This document shows, one piece after another, positions 53,380 through 59,534 of a stretch of 64,000 nt of DNA. A program made the position numbers and the translations under genes. Below the pieces are notes generated by a model, which saw nothing but the letters and a program-made list of their open reading frames with translations, ran no database searches and was not told the origin of the DNA. The DNA lies in NCBI GenBank assembly GCA_902790525.1, contig CADASI010000001.1, forward strand, positions 1 through 64,000, given 5' to 3'. The DNA comes from an uncultured Eubacteriales bacterium (GTDB lineage: Bacteria; Bacillota; Clostridia; Christensenellales; Aristaeellaceae). The first letter of the stretch is position 1, and every line of letters begins with the position of its first letter.

Positions 53380-54556
53380 ATTCGGGTATGTGGAACCGGT
53401 CATCTGGAACCGGCAGACCGGCAACGTGGTCGGCGGTCACCAGCGCCTGAAGATACTGATGGATCTGGGCCAGACGGAGATCGATTGTGTCGTGGTCGAC
53501 ATGGATCTCGCCCGCGAGAAGGCGCTCAACATCGCCCTCAACAAAATCCAGGGCGATTGGGATGAGGACAAGCTGGCCGCGATCATGGCGGATTTTGACA
53601 CCGAGGCATTCGACGTGTCCCTTACCGGCTTTGATGCCGGAGAAGTAGATGCGCTCCTGAACCGCTTCTATTCCCATGAAGCCCAGGAGGACGATTTCGA
53701 TGCTGGCGCAGAGAAGAAGAAAATCCAGGACGCGGGCGGTCCGGTATCCCAGCCGGGCGATGCCTGGCAGCTGGGCGATCACATCCTGATCTGCGGCGAT
53801 CCCGCCGACCCCGCAGTGTATAAGCGGCTGCTGGGATCGGAGCGGGCGCAATGCGTCATCACGTCGCCGCCCATTGACCCCGGGGCATATGCCCGGGACG
53901 GCATCGCGCCGTGGCTGGATCGGATGGCCGGAATCATCCGGATACTGGCGGATCATGCCAACGTCATCTGCTGGCAGACCGGTGATCTTGCCAAAACCGG
54001 CAGCCAGTTTATCGAGCCGATGGCCGTTCATTCCGTCCAGCTGTTCGCGGACCAGAATCTCCGCCCACTTTGGATTCGGGTATGGAAAATGACCGGCAAT
54101 GTCCCCTCGGCATCTGCGCTGCAGAATGCCTCCAACAAGCCGGTACCGCAGTACGACTTCCTGGCGGCCTTCGCCGGAAATGATGTCGAAACCTACAACG
54201 ATCAGGAATATACCTGGGTGTCCGCCTTCGCCTCCCATGCCTTTCAATTCGTCCGACGCTTGACCAAGGATGAGCGGCGCAAGTGGGGCTATGCGGGCGT
54301 GTGGGAGATTTCGATGATGAAGCGTGACAAGGACGCGGAGCCGATGATCCCCGTGGAATTGCCCTGGCGTTGCCTCAAGATGCATTCAGATCTCAGCTCC
54401 ATCGTCCTTGATCCCTTCGCAGCCCTCGGCTCGACGCTCATCGCCTGCGAGCAATCCGGGCGGCGCTGCCGTGCCATCGAATCCGATCCTCTCCATTGTG
54501 ATCTGATCCTTCGCCGGTGGGAGCAGTTTACCGGCGAGCGGGCCGAAAAAGGATGA
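53267..54556 (+). CDS. ParB-domain / DNA methyltransferase fusion
   Basis: 429 residues. The N-terminal ParB-like domain (LNPAAYNPRVDLKPGD, IHEFGYVEPVIWN, VGGHQRLKILMDLG) is followed by a beta-class methyltransferase. Motif IV reads VITSPPI in place of (D/S)PPY, and motif I near the C-terminus reads DPFAALGSTLIACEQSGRRC where DPFxGxGT is usual. Both differ from active enzymes, so catalysis is uncertain. AGGAG lies 6 bp before the ATG. The domain order is common in phages with Mom or PAPS-reductase genes. Confidence 0.82.
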   Translation: MEIQKIPAARLNPAAYNPRVDLKPGDKEYEKLKRSIHEFGYVEPVIWNRQTGNVVGGHQRLKILMDLGQTEIDCVVVDMDLAREKALNIALNKIQGDWDEDKLAAIMADFDTEAFDVSLTGFDAGEVDALLNRFYSHEAQEDDFDAGAEKKKIQDAGGPVSQPGDAWQLGDHILICGDPADPAVYKRLLGSERAQCVITSPPIDPGAYARDGIAPWLDRMAGIIRILADHANVICWQTGDLAKTGSQFIEPMAVHSVQLFADQNLRPLWIRVWKMTGNVPSASALQNASNKPVPQYDFLAAFAGNDVETYNDQEYTWVSAFASHAFQFVRRLTKDERRKWGYAGVWEISMMKRDKDAEPMIPVELPWRCLKMHSDLSSIVLDPFAALGSTLIACEQSGRRCRAIESDPLHCDLILRRWEQFTGERAEKG

Positions 54557-54583
54557 TGGACATGATAAGCTTTGCGCCGGCTT

Positions 54584-54991
54584 CTATAGTTCTTCGATTT
54601 CAGCTATAGTCGAATAATAGAAACCGCGTGGGTTCGGCTTCTTGACCCTTGGTGGGGTTAATTCCTTATACCTGCGAAGTATATAAAACCGATAAGGGCC
54701 TGGAGTTTCGAAACCATAGGTTGGCATCCTACCGGATACATACAACGACAACGCCGAATAGTCGTCTGCCCGCAATCTGTCCTTTACTGATTCGATATCG
54801 TTCGGATCAACGTCAACCACAGATTCTACCCGGTAAATGTGTTCCATGATTCCGCCCTTTTTCCGGATCGTGATGTATTCCGGAATATGCCTGGGATAAG
54901 ATCGATGATTCGCAGGATGTGCATGCACCAATGTGCTTTCCACCAGATCATACGTGTCGCCTGCCGGGAAGGAGATCAATTCGTGTTTCAT
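54584..54991 (-). CDS. Hypothetical protein, minus strand before the cassette array
   Basis: 135 residues with mixed beta/alpha content (MEHIYRVESVVDVDPNDIE, then PYRFYILRRYKEL). GAGAGGGTG precedes the ATG at 54991; the longer frame to 55156 reads through the first cassette promoter and is rejected. It stands alone on the minus strand. Function unknown. Confidence 0.62.
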   Translation of the reverse strand: MKHELISFPAGDTYDLVESTLVHAHPANHRSYPRHIPEYITIRKKGGIMEHIYRVESVVDVDPNDIESVKDRLRADDYSALSLYVSGRMPTYGFETPGPYRFYILRRYKELTPPRVKKPNPRGFYYSTIAEIEEL

Positions 54992-55123
54992 TCCATTCAC
55001 CCTCTCTATGAGCCTACAATACAATGGAATCGCGGATTTGTCAATTCCCATCGTGGAGTCATCGATCTGCATTCGGCCAGAATCCATAGGTGAAATTTCT
55101 TGAACAAAAGCTTCAAAAAAGGC

Positions 55124-55161
55124 TTGTCTTTCCGAGGTGTCTATGGTAACACTCACTCACA
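55124..55161 (+). promoter_or_regulatory. Cassette promoter element, copy 1
   Basis: TTGTCT (55124-55129), 17 bp, TAACAC (55147-55152) with an extended TGG, then CACTCACTCACA. About 25 bp further is GGGAGG and the start codon. The upstream 25 bp (TTTCTTGAACAAAAG...) is also shared with copy 7. Confidence 0.85.
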
Positions 55162-55184
55162 ATCAAACGAGGGAGGACACCACA

Positions 55185-55643
55185 ATGAAGAACAACGCCT
55201 ATTTCGACGAGATGTACCGGATCGGCTGCGAATGGACCCGGCAGCACGAGGCCCACAAGGCCCGCAAAGAAGAGATCATCGAGACCCATGGCTGGGACAG
55301 CGACGAGCTGAAAGCCTGGTATGCTGAGGAAGAGCAGATGAAATTCCCCTTCAGCGGCGGCGCGAACAAGGCCTTCCGAGTCTGGCGCTATACCGAGGGC
55401 GACGAGATCCTTTTCGATGATCACTGCTGGGATTCCGAAATCCACGATTTCATCGACACCCTCCGGCGCGCGGGCTTCAAGACCTTCGTAATCACGAACC
55501 AGAGCACCGGCCTGATGGAGAATCTCCACGGATTCGCAGCCGAGGGCTGCAAGATGGAAGGGCTTTGCACCATCACCAAGAAATCCAACCGCTGGGGCGA
55601 AGAAACCGAAGAACAGATTCCCGGTATCCGGATCATCCTCTGA
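55185..55643 (+). CDS. Cassette protein 1 (DUF7698-like C-terminal domain)
   Basis: 152 residues. The C-terminal 75 residues (FIDTLRRAGFKTFVITNQST..LMENLHGFAAEGCKMEG...KKSNRWGEE...IRIIL) form a compact alpha/beta domain that I recall as DUF7698-like in gut phages. The N-terminal 70 residues are charged helices. GGGAGG lies 8 bp before the ATG. It is the paralog of cassette protein 2. Function unknown. Confidence 0.7.
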   Translation: MKNNAYFDEMYRIGCEWTRQHEAHKARKEEIIETHGWDSDELKAWYAEEEQMKFPFSGGANKAFRVWRYTEGDEILFDDHCWDSEIHDFIDTLRRAGFKTFVITNQSTGLMENLHGFAAEGCKMEGLCTITKKSNRWGEETEEQIPGIRIIL

Positions 55644-55680
55644 TGGATGCCATCCAAATCAGCGGCATCCCTGGGACATA

Positions 55681-55706
55681 GGCCGACATCCGGCCTGTGT
55701 TCGTCG
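55681..55706 (+). repeat. Shared cassette 3' sequence, copy A
   Basis: GGCCGACATCCGGCC hairpin plus TGTGTTCGTCG; the same block recurs at 57159-57185 after cassette 4, suggesting duplication of whole cassettes including their 3' ends. Confidence 0.7.
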
Positions 55707-55739
55707 GTGAAATTCTCAAATATAGATTTCAAAATAAGC

Positions 55740-55778
55740 TTGTCTTCCACGGGTGTCTATGGTAACACTCACTCACAC
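55740..55778 (+). promoter_or_regulatory. Cassette promoter element, copy 2
   Basis: TTGTCT, 17 bp, TAACAC (55763-55768), CACTCACTCACA. Confidence 0.85.
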
Positions 55779-55800
55779 TAAAACGAAGGAGGACAACACA

Positions 55801-56139
55801 ATGAAGAACACCATCGCAGCTTTCGAGGAAATGATCGCCAACAAGATCCAGCCCGCCACGCGCGGCGAGGCCAATGCCATCCGGGCTTACCGGTTCGGCG
55901 AATGGACCGACGATGGAATCCTGATCGTGGATGATCTGGACTTCGCGCAGTACGTGGGCGACATGATGGACGCCTTCATGACGGCGGGCATCGACGAGTT
56001 GATCATCACCGATTCTTCCACTGCCCTGATGGAAAGCCTCTGCATCATGATCCGGCACGGCTGGCAGGTGATCGGCACCTATGAGACTACTAACAAATGG
56101 GGCGATACCCGGCACGGCCTGCGGATCAGGTTCGAATAA
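55801..56139 (+). CDS. Cassette protein 2 (paralog of cassette protein 1)
   Basis: 112 residues. FAQYVGDMMDAFMTAGIDELIITDSSTALMESL...TNKWGD.RHGLRIRF aligns with cassette protein 1 over the whole domain, so they arose by duplication and diverged. AAGGAGG precedes the ATG. A GC-rich terminator follows. Function unknown. Confidence 0.7.
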   Translation: MKNTIAAFEEMIANKIQPATRGEANAIRAYRFGEWTDDGILIVDDLDFAQYVGDMMDAFMTAGIDELIITDSSTALMESLCIMIRHGWQVIGTYETTNKWGDTRHGLRIRFE

Positions 56140-56150
56140 TACACGGAATC

Positions 56151-56175
56151 CCGCCCGCCCATCCGGGCGGTTTTT
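56151..56175 (+). terminator. Terminator of cassette 2
   Basis: CCGCCC (56151-56156) pairs with GGGCGG (56165-56170), then TTTTT. Confidence 0.85.
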
Positions 56176-56209
56176 GTGTGAAACGACCGGAGAAAAGACA
56201 GCAAAAGCC

Positions 56210-56247
56210 TTGTCTTTCCGGCGTGAGTATGCTAACACTCACTCACA
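56210..56247 (+). promoter_or_regulatory. Cassette promoter element, copy 3
   Basis: TTGTCT, 17 bp, TAACAC (56233-56238), CACTCACTCACA. The spacer (GGCGTGAGTATGC) is shared with copy 4 and differs from the other copies. Confidence 0.85.
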
Positions 56248-56268
56248 TCAAGAACAGGAGGCTTTCAC

Positions 56269-56484
56269 ATGAAGATCGAGGCAGGCAAGCGGTACATGAT
56301 TACCCGGGACGAAAAAGGCACGATCATTCGATTCACGGCGACGGTGACTTCCGTGGATGAGCGCGACGAATACTTCTATGTGGGCTACACACCGGATGAC
56401 TTTCGGATGGGCCGCTGGGGATACGCCAAGATCAAGAAGGAAGGCCGGTACAAGTACTTCAATACGACGCTCGAGGAAATCTAA
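56269..56484 (+). CDS. Cassette protein 3, small unknown
   Basis: 71 residues, small beta-barrel-like (YMITRDEKGTIIRFTATVTSV...YFYVGYTPDDFRMGRWGYAKI). AGGAGG precedes the ATG. It ends 8 bp before a terminator. No functional clue. Confidence 0.65.
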   Translation: MKIEAGKRYMITRDEKGTIIRFTATVTSVDERDEYFYVGYTPDDFRMGRWGYAKIKKEGRYKYFNTTLEEI

Positions 56485-56492
56485 TCTCTCTG

Positions 56493-56514
56493 CCGCCCAT
56501 GCGGGCGGTTTTTT
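56493..56514 (+). terminator. Terminator of cassette 3
   Basis: CCGCCC/GGGCGG stem with ATGC loop and TTTTTT. Confidence 0.88.
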
Positions 56515-56550
56515 GTCTCTGGGACCGATCAGAAAAAGATCGCAAAAGCC

Positions 56551-56588
56551 TTGTCTTTCCGGCGTGAGTATGCTAACACTCACTCACA
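56551..56588 (+). promoter_or_regulatory. Cassette promoter element, copy 4
   Basis: TTGTCT (56551-56556), 17 bp, TAACAC (56574-56579), CACTCACTCACA. Confidence 0.85.
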
Positions 56589-56611
56589 CCAAATCAAAGG
56601 AGGACGCAATC

Positions 56612-56902
56612 ATGAGCAAATTCGAGCTGGGCCAGACGGTAATGACGCGAGGGGTGGCGGAGGCCATGGAAGGAAACCCCGATTTCCTGGGCTTCGTGAT
56701 CGAATCCCTGGAACGCTACAAGACCTGCGATTGGGGCGAGATGGCCGATGAGGACAAGGCGCTGAACGACAGCGCGGTCAAGAACAACGACGACCGCATC
56801 CTGGCGGCCTACAAGAACGGCGGCCCCAAGGCCTGGAAGATCTGGATCATCACCGAGTGGGATCGGAGCGCGACGACGATCCTCTTCCCGGACGAATATT
56901 GA
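56612..56902 (+). CDS. Cassette protein 4a, 'plasmid-related protein' type
   Basis: 96 residues. FELGQTVMTRGVAEAM..., a W.IITEWDRSATTILFPDEY ending and a helical middle match, from memory, a small protein widespread on plasmids and conjugative elements of Gram-positive bacteria. AAGGAGG lies 9 bp before the ATG. It shares its cassette with a DUF4314-like gene 13 bp downstream. Function unknown; presence on many mobile elements suggests a host-interaction or regulatory role. Confidence 0.72.
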   Translation: MSKFELGQTVMTRGVAEAMEGNPDFLGFVIESLERYKTCDWGEMADEDKALNDSAVKNNDDRILAAYKNGGPKAWKIWIITEWDRSATTILFPDEY

Positions 56903-56915
56903 GGAGGGCTGCATC

Positions 56916-57146
56916 ATGAATGGATTTCCGAAGCGCGCAGTGGTGGATCGGATCAAGGCCGAGTATCCCAAGGGCACACGGGTTGAGCTGATCGAGATGG
57001 ACGATCCTTACCGGGATATGCCGCCAGGGCTTAAGGGCACGGTTATCGCGGTGGATGACATCGCCACGGTTCACATCGCCTGGGACAATGGCAGTAGCCT
57101 TGGAGCGGCATACGGGGTGGATCGAATCCGCCGGATCAGCGAATGA
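56916..57146 (+). CDS. Cassette protein 4b, DUF4314-like
   Basis: 76 residues. PKGTRVELIEMDDPYRDMPPGLKGTVIAVDDIATVHIAWDNGSSLGAAYG matches DUF4314, a small SH3-like beta-barrel common in mobile elements of Clostridia. GAGGAGGG precedes the ATG. Co-transcribed with the preceding gene. Function unknown. Confidence 0.78.
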   Translation: MNGFPKRAVVDRIKAEYPKGTRVELIEMDDPYRDMPPGLKGTVIAVDDIATVHIAWDNGSSLGAAYGVDRIRRISE

Positions 57147-57158
57147 TCCTGGAGCATG

Positions 57159-57185
57159 GGCCGGATATCCGGCCTGTGTTCGTCG
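57159..57185 (+). repeat. Shared cassette 3' sequence, copy B
   Basis: GGCCGGATATCCGGCC palindrome followed by TGTGTTCGTCG, the same block as at 55681-55706. Confidence 0.7.
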
Positions 57186-57217
57186 TGATTTTCCACGTAT
57201 GAATTGCGCGAAAAGGC

Positions 57218-57254
57218 TTGTCATATTCCAGAATTCATGGTAACACTCACTCAC
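57218..57254 (+). promoter_or_regulatory. Cassette promoter element, copy 5 (variant -35)
   Basis: TTGTCA, 17 bp, TAACAC (57241-57246), CACTCACTCACA. The spacer is diverged, but the spacing is unchanged. Confidence 0.82.
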
Positions 57255-57278
57255 AATCGAGCGAAGGAGGACACCATC

Positions 57279-57452
57279 ATGAAGCTGAGGATTTGGAAAA
57301 GGCATGAGGCGCGCACGACCCAGGCCAGGATCAAGGCCGACAACATCCGCAGGAACTACGGACCGAGGATCTTCTTTGGCAGGCCGGTCGCCGACGGGAT
57401 TCATCATCCGCACGGCAACGACCGGCGACGGATGATCCGGAAGGCAGGATGA
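57279..57452 (+). CDS. Cassette protein 5, 57-residue basic protein
   Basis: Very Arg/Lys-rich (MKLRIWKRHEARTTQARI..., RRRMIRKAG); may bind nucleic acid. AAGGAGG precedes the ATG. A hairpin follows 24 bp downstream. Function unknown. Confidence 0.6.
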   Translation: MKLRIWKRHEARTTQARIKADNIRRNYGPRIFFGRPVADGIHHPHGNDRRRMIRKAG

Positions 57453-57475
57453 TCCATCCGGGCCAGGAATCATCG

Positions 57476-57503
57476 ATCATGCTGAACCCCGATTCAGCAT
57501 GAT
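57476..57503 (+). terminator. Terminator-like hairpin of cassette 5
   Basis: An 11-bp perfect stem ATCATGCTGAA/TTCAGCATGAT with a 6-base loop; the following run is TCCGTCTTT, weaker than usual. Confidence 0.65.
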
Positions 57504-57574
57504 TCCGTCTTTCCCCCTGGAGCGGATCGGTGTCATGTCTCGCAAAAAAGCTTGAATACGCTTCCAAATAGAGC

Positions 57575-57612
57575 TTGTCTTTCGGGGGTGTCTATGGTAA
57601 CACTCACTCACA
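57575..57612 (+). promoter_or_regulatory. Cassette promoter element, copy 6
   Basis: TTGTCT (57575-57580), 17 bp, TAACAC (57598-57603), CACTCACTCACA. Confidence 0.85.
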
Positions 57613-57636
57613 TAAAAAACGAGGGAGGCACACACC

Positions 57637-57936
57637 ATGAAGCGAGCCGATTACAACGAATACCTCTACATCCGAAGCGCCGCGCGCCGCTACCGCAGGG
57701 AAGGCCGCAGGCCGATCATGTGGCACATCCGCGTAACCTACAGCGCGGAGCTGAAGCAGAAGATCGACGAGCTCCTCCGAGGCGAAGGCTTCTACCCCTG
57801 CAGCGTAGGCGAGCCCAGCACCTGGCGCGGCCAGGGCGATCACATCATCTACCTGGCCTACGAAAGCGAAGCTTCCTGGCTGGAGCTGACTACCCCCACG
57901 GAACGCGAGCACATCGCGGCAGCGCTCCGGGCATAG
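57637..57936 (+). CDS. Cassette protein 6a, small unknown
   Basis: 99 residues with a basic N-terminal helix (ADYNEYLYIRSAARRYRREGR) and a ferredoxin-like alpha/beta body. GAGGGAGG precedes the ATG. It is followed 34 bp later by a second gene of the cassette. No motif. Confidence 0.65.
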   Translation: MKRADYNEYLYIRSAARRYRREGRRPIMWHIRVTYSAELKQKIDELLRGEGFYPCSVGEPSTWRGQGDHIIYLAYESEASWLELTTPTEREHIAAALRA

Positions 57937-57970
57937 GCCCGGAGCCGGATCACGAAAAGGAGGGATTCCC

Positions 57971-58165
57971 ATGACGCAGAACCTCACCATCGGCCAGCAG
58001 GTCGAGAATTTCGGCCATATCGCCACGGTCATTGCCTTCCACCCGATCACCGGCGATCCGATCCTCCGGGATCAGGACGGCCTCAAATGGCTGGCGGATG
58101 CCGCCAAATGCAGGCCCCTGGAGGGCGGGATGATCCACCGGGACGCCCTGGTGCGGATGGAATAA
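57971..58165 (+). CDS. Cassette protein 6b, small unknown
   Basis: 64 residues; a short beta-rich protein (IGQQVENFGHIATVIAFHP) likely with an SH3-like fold. AAAAGGAGGG precedes the ATG. A terminator follows. Confidence 0.62.
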   Translation: MTQNLTIGQQVENFGHIATVIAFHPITGDPILRDQDGLKWLADAAKCRPLEGGMIHRDALVRME

Positions 58166-58175
58166 TCCCGGGATT

Positions 58176-58196
58176 CCGGCCAGCATGGCCGGTTTT
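58176..58196 (+). terminator. Terminator of cassette 6
   Basis: CCGGCC/GGCCGG stem with a 5-base loop, then TTTT. Confidence 0.82.
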
Positions 58197-58234
58197 CCGT
58201 GGTTCATTTCTTGAACAAAACTTTCAAAAAGAGC

Positions 58235-58272
58235 TTGTCTTTTCGAGGTGTCTATGGTAACACTCACTCACA
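58235..58272 (+). promoter_or_regulatory. Cassette promoter element, copy 7
   Basis: TTGTCT (58235-58240), 17 bp, TAACAC (58258-58263), CACTCACTCACA. Upstream similarity to copy 1 extends about 25 bp. Confidence 0.85.
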
Positions 58273-58296
58273 CTAAAACGAGGGAGGCACCACACC

Positions 58297-58608
58297 ATGA
58301 AGAAGACCGTAGAGCAGCTCAACAAGGAATTCCAGGAGATCATGACCGCCAATGGCTTCGAGCCCACCAACGAGACAGATTACGCCGGAAATACCCTGTA
58401 TTCCCGCCGCTGGCAGCGCACCGCGCAGGTATTCATGTATGGCATCACCCGCCACGAGTACGAGATCGTGGCGAGCATCAGCTACGGGTACCCGATGATC
58501 CGGATGTACGAGGATGGCCGCCAGATTGACCGCCGGGATTACAGCAGCCCGAAGCGGGCGCTGAACGCCATGAAGGAGATCATCCGCTGCGCCGGATACG
58601 AATTCTAA
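58297..58608 (+). CDS. Cassette protein 7, small unknown
   Basis: 103 residues: an N-terminal helix (VEQLNKEFQEIMTANGFEP), a beta-rich middle, and a C-terminal helix (ALNAMKEIIRCAGYEF). GAGGGAGG precedes the ATG. A strong terminator follows. Function unknown. Confidence 0.65.
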   Translation: MKKTVEQLNKEFQEIMTANGFEPTNETDYAGNTLYSRRWQRTAQVFMYGITRHEYEIVASISYGYPMIRMYEDGRQIDRRDYSSPKRALNAMKEIIRCAGYEF

Positions 58609-58630
58609 GCGCCCTGGAATCCATCCCCGG

Positions 58631-58653
58631 CTGGCCCGCGCGGGCCAGTTTTT
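58631..58653 (+). terminator. Terminator of cassette 7
   Basis: CTGGCCCG/CGGGCCAG stem then TTTTTC. Confidence 0.9.
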
Positions 58654-58688
58654 CTTGCTCTTTTTTTAAAGTTATTCTTCAAAAAGCC

Positions 58689-58726
58689 TTGTCTTTTCGA
58701 GGTGCCTATGATAACACTCACTCACA
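58689..58726 (+). promoter_or_regulatory. Cassette promoter element, copy 8
   Basis: TTGTCT (58689-58694), 17 bp, TAACAC (58712-58717), CACTCACTCACA. Confidence 0.85.
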
Positions 58727-58750
58727 CCAAAGCGAGGGAGGAAATCGAGT

Positions 58751-58963
58751 ATGTGGATTGAGGGCAAGATCAACGGGTATGAGTATTTCATCAAGCACTT
58801 TGACGAGGGATCACAATTCGGCATCAACGGCGGGCGTATTTCCAAGCTGGCCATCCGGGATCAGAAAGGCCGCTGGGTGGTAAACTACGACCGCGGCTGG
58901 GACATCCGCCCCTCCAAGGAAGTCAAGCCGATCTACGACGAACTGATCAAGAAGTACAACTGA
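58751..58963 (+). CDS. Cassette protein 8 (DUF7678-like)
   Basis: 70 residues. MWIEGKINGYEYFIKHFDEG, FGINGGRISKLAI, and a WVVNYDRGWDI core match, from memory, the DUF7678 family of gut mobile elements. GAGGGAGG precedes the ATG. Terminator 7 bp downstream. Function unknown. Confidence 0.7.
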   Translation: MWIEGKINGYEYFIKHFDEGSQFGINGGRISKLAIRDQKGRWVVNYDRGWDIRPSKEVKPIYDELIKKYN

Positions 58964-58969
58964 ACCCCC

Positions 58970-58990
58970 TGGCCCGCAAGGGCCATTTTT
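58970..58990 (+). terminator. Terminator of cassette 8
   Basis: TGGCCC-GCAA-GGGCCA stem then TTTTT. Confidence 0.88.
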
Positions 58991-59015
58991 AGTCCCATCA
59001 TGAAAGGAGGGTGGC

Positions 59016-59534
59016 ATGGGGAACAAATACAAACTGACGGATCAGGGATACGGCGTCGCCTACTTTCAGAGTGGCGGCGCTTTTCTTTTCGATGAACTCG
59101 ATTTCCCCATGATCCGGGAGCATACCTGGCACCATGGGAAACGCGGATATCCGGCGACCCATCATAGGGGAAAGACCGTAGTATTTCATAAAATGCTCTA
59201 TCCCGGCATAGAGGGCGAGATCGATCACATCAACGGCGACAAGCTGGACAATCGCCGGAGCAACCTGCGGATCGTCACGCACCAGCAGAACGCCTTCAAT
59301 CAGAAGCGACGATGCACCAACACCTCAGGATACATCGGCGTCAGCAACGTCAAGGATTCCCTGCAGTATGAGGCATACATCCATTATCACGGGCGAAAGC
59401 ACCATCTGGGCATCTTCGACAGCGCGCGGAACGCGGCACGAACGCGGGATTGCGTCGCCAAGTTGGTGTTCGGGGAATACGCCCGGCTGAATTTCCCGAA
59501 AGCCGGGAAGCGGGGATGTGGGCGGCATGGCTAA
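59016..59534 (+). CDS. HNH homing-endonuclease-like protein with AP2 domain
   Basis: 172 residues. The HNH_3 core reads GEIDHINGDKLDNRRSNLRIVTHQQNAFN, and a C-terminal AP2-type DNA-binding domain reads SGYIGVSNVKDSLQYEAYIHYHGRKHHLGIF. This pair is typical for free-standing homing endonucleases in phages. GAAAGGAGGG precedes the ATG. It overlaps the terL start by a few bases, so it probably moved in next to terL, and may have opened this site to the rest of the insert. Confidence 0.88.
   Translation: MGNKYKLTDQGYGVAYFQSGGAFLFDELDFPMIREHTWHHGKRGYPATHHRGKTVVFHKMLYPGIEGEIDHINGDKLDNRRSNLRIVTHQQNAFNQKRRCTNTSGYIGVSNVKDSLQYEAYIHYHGRKHHLGIFDSARNAARTRDCVAKLVFGEYARLNFPKAGKRGCGRHG

Noticed and set aside
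54992..55156. N-terminal extension of the minus-strand gene at 54584
   Set aside because: The added codons read backwards through the first cassette promoter; a good ribosome site lies before the ATG at 54991.
55124..58726. CRISPR-like array from the regularly recurring element at 55-59 kb
   Set aside because: Copies are 350-700 bp apart with genes between them, and each has promoter and ribosome-site features. There are no spacers and no cas genes.
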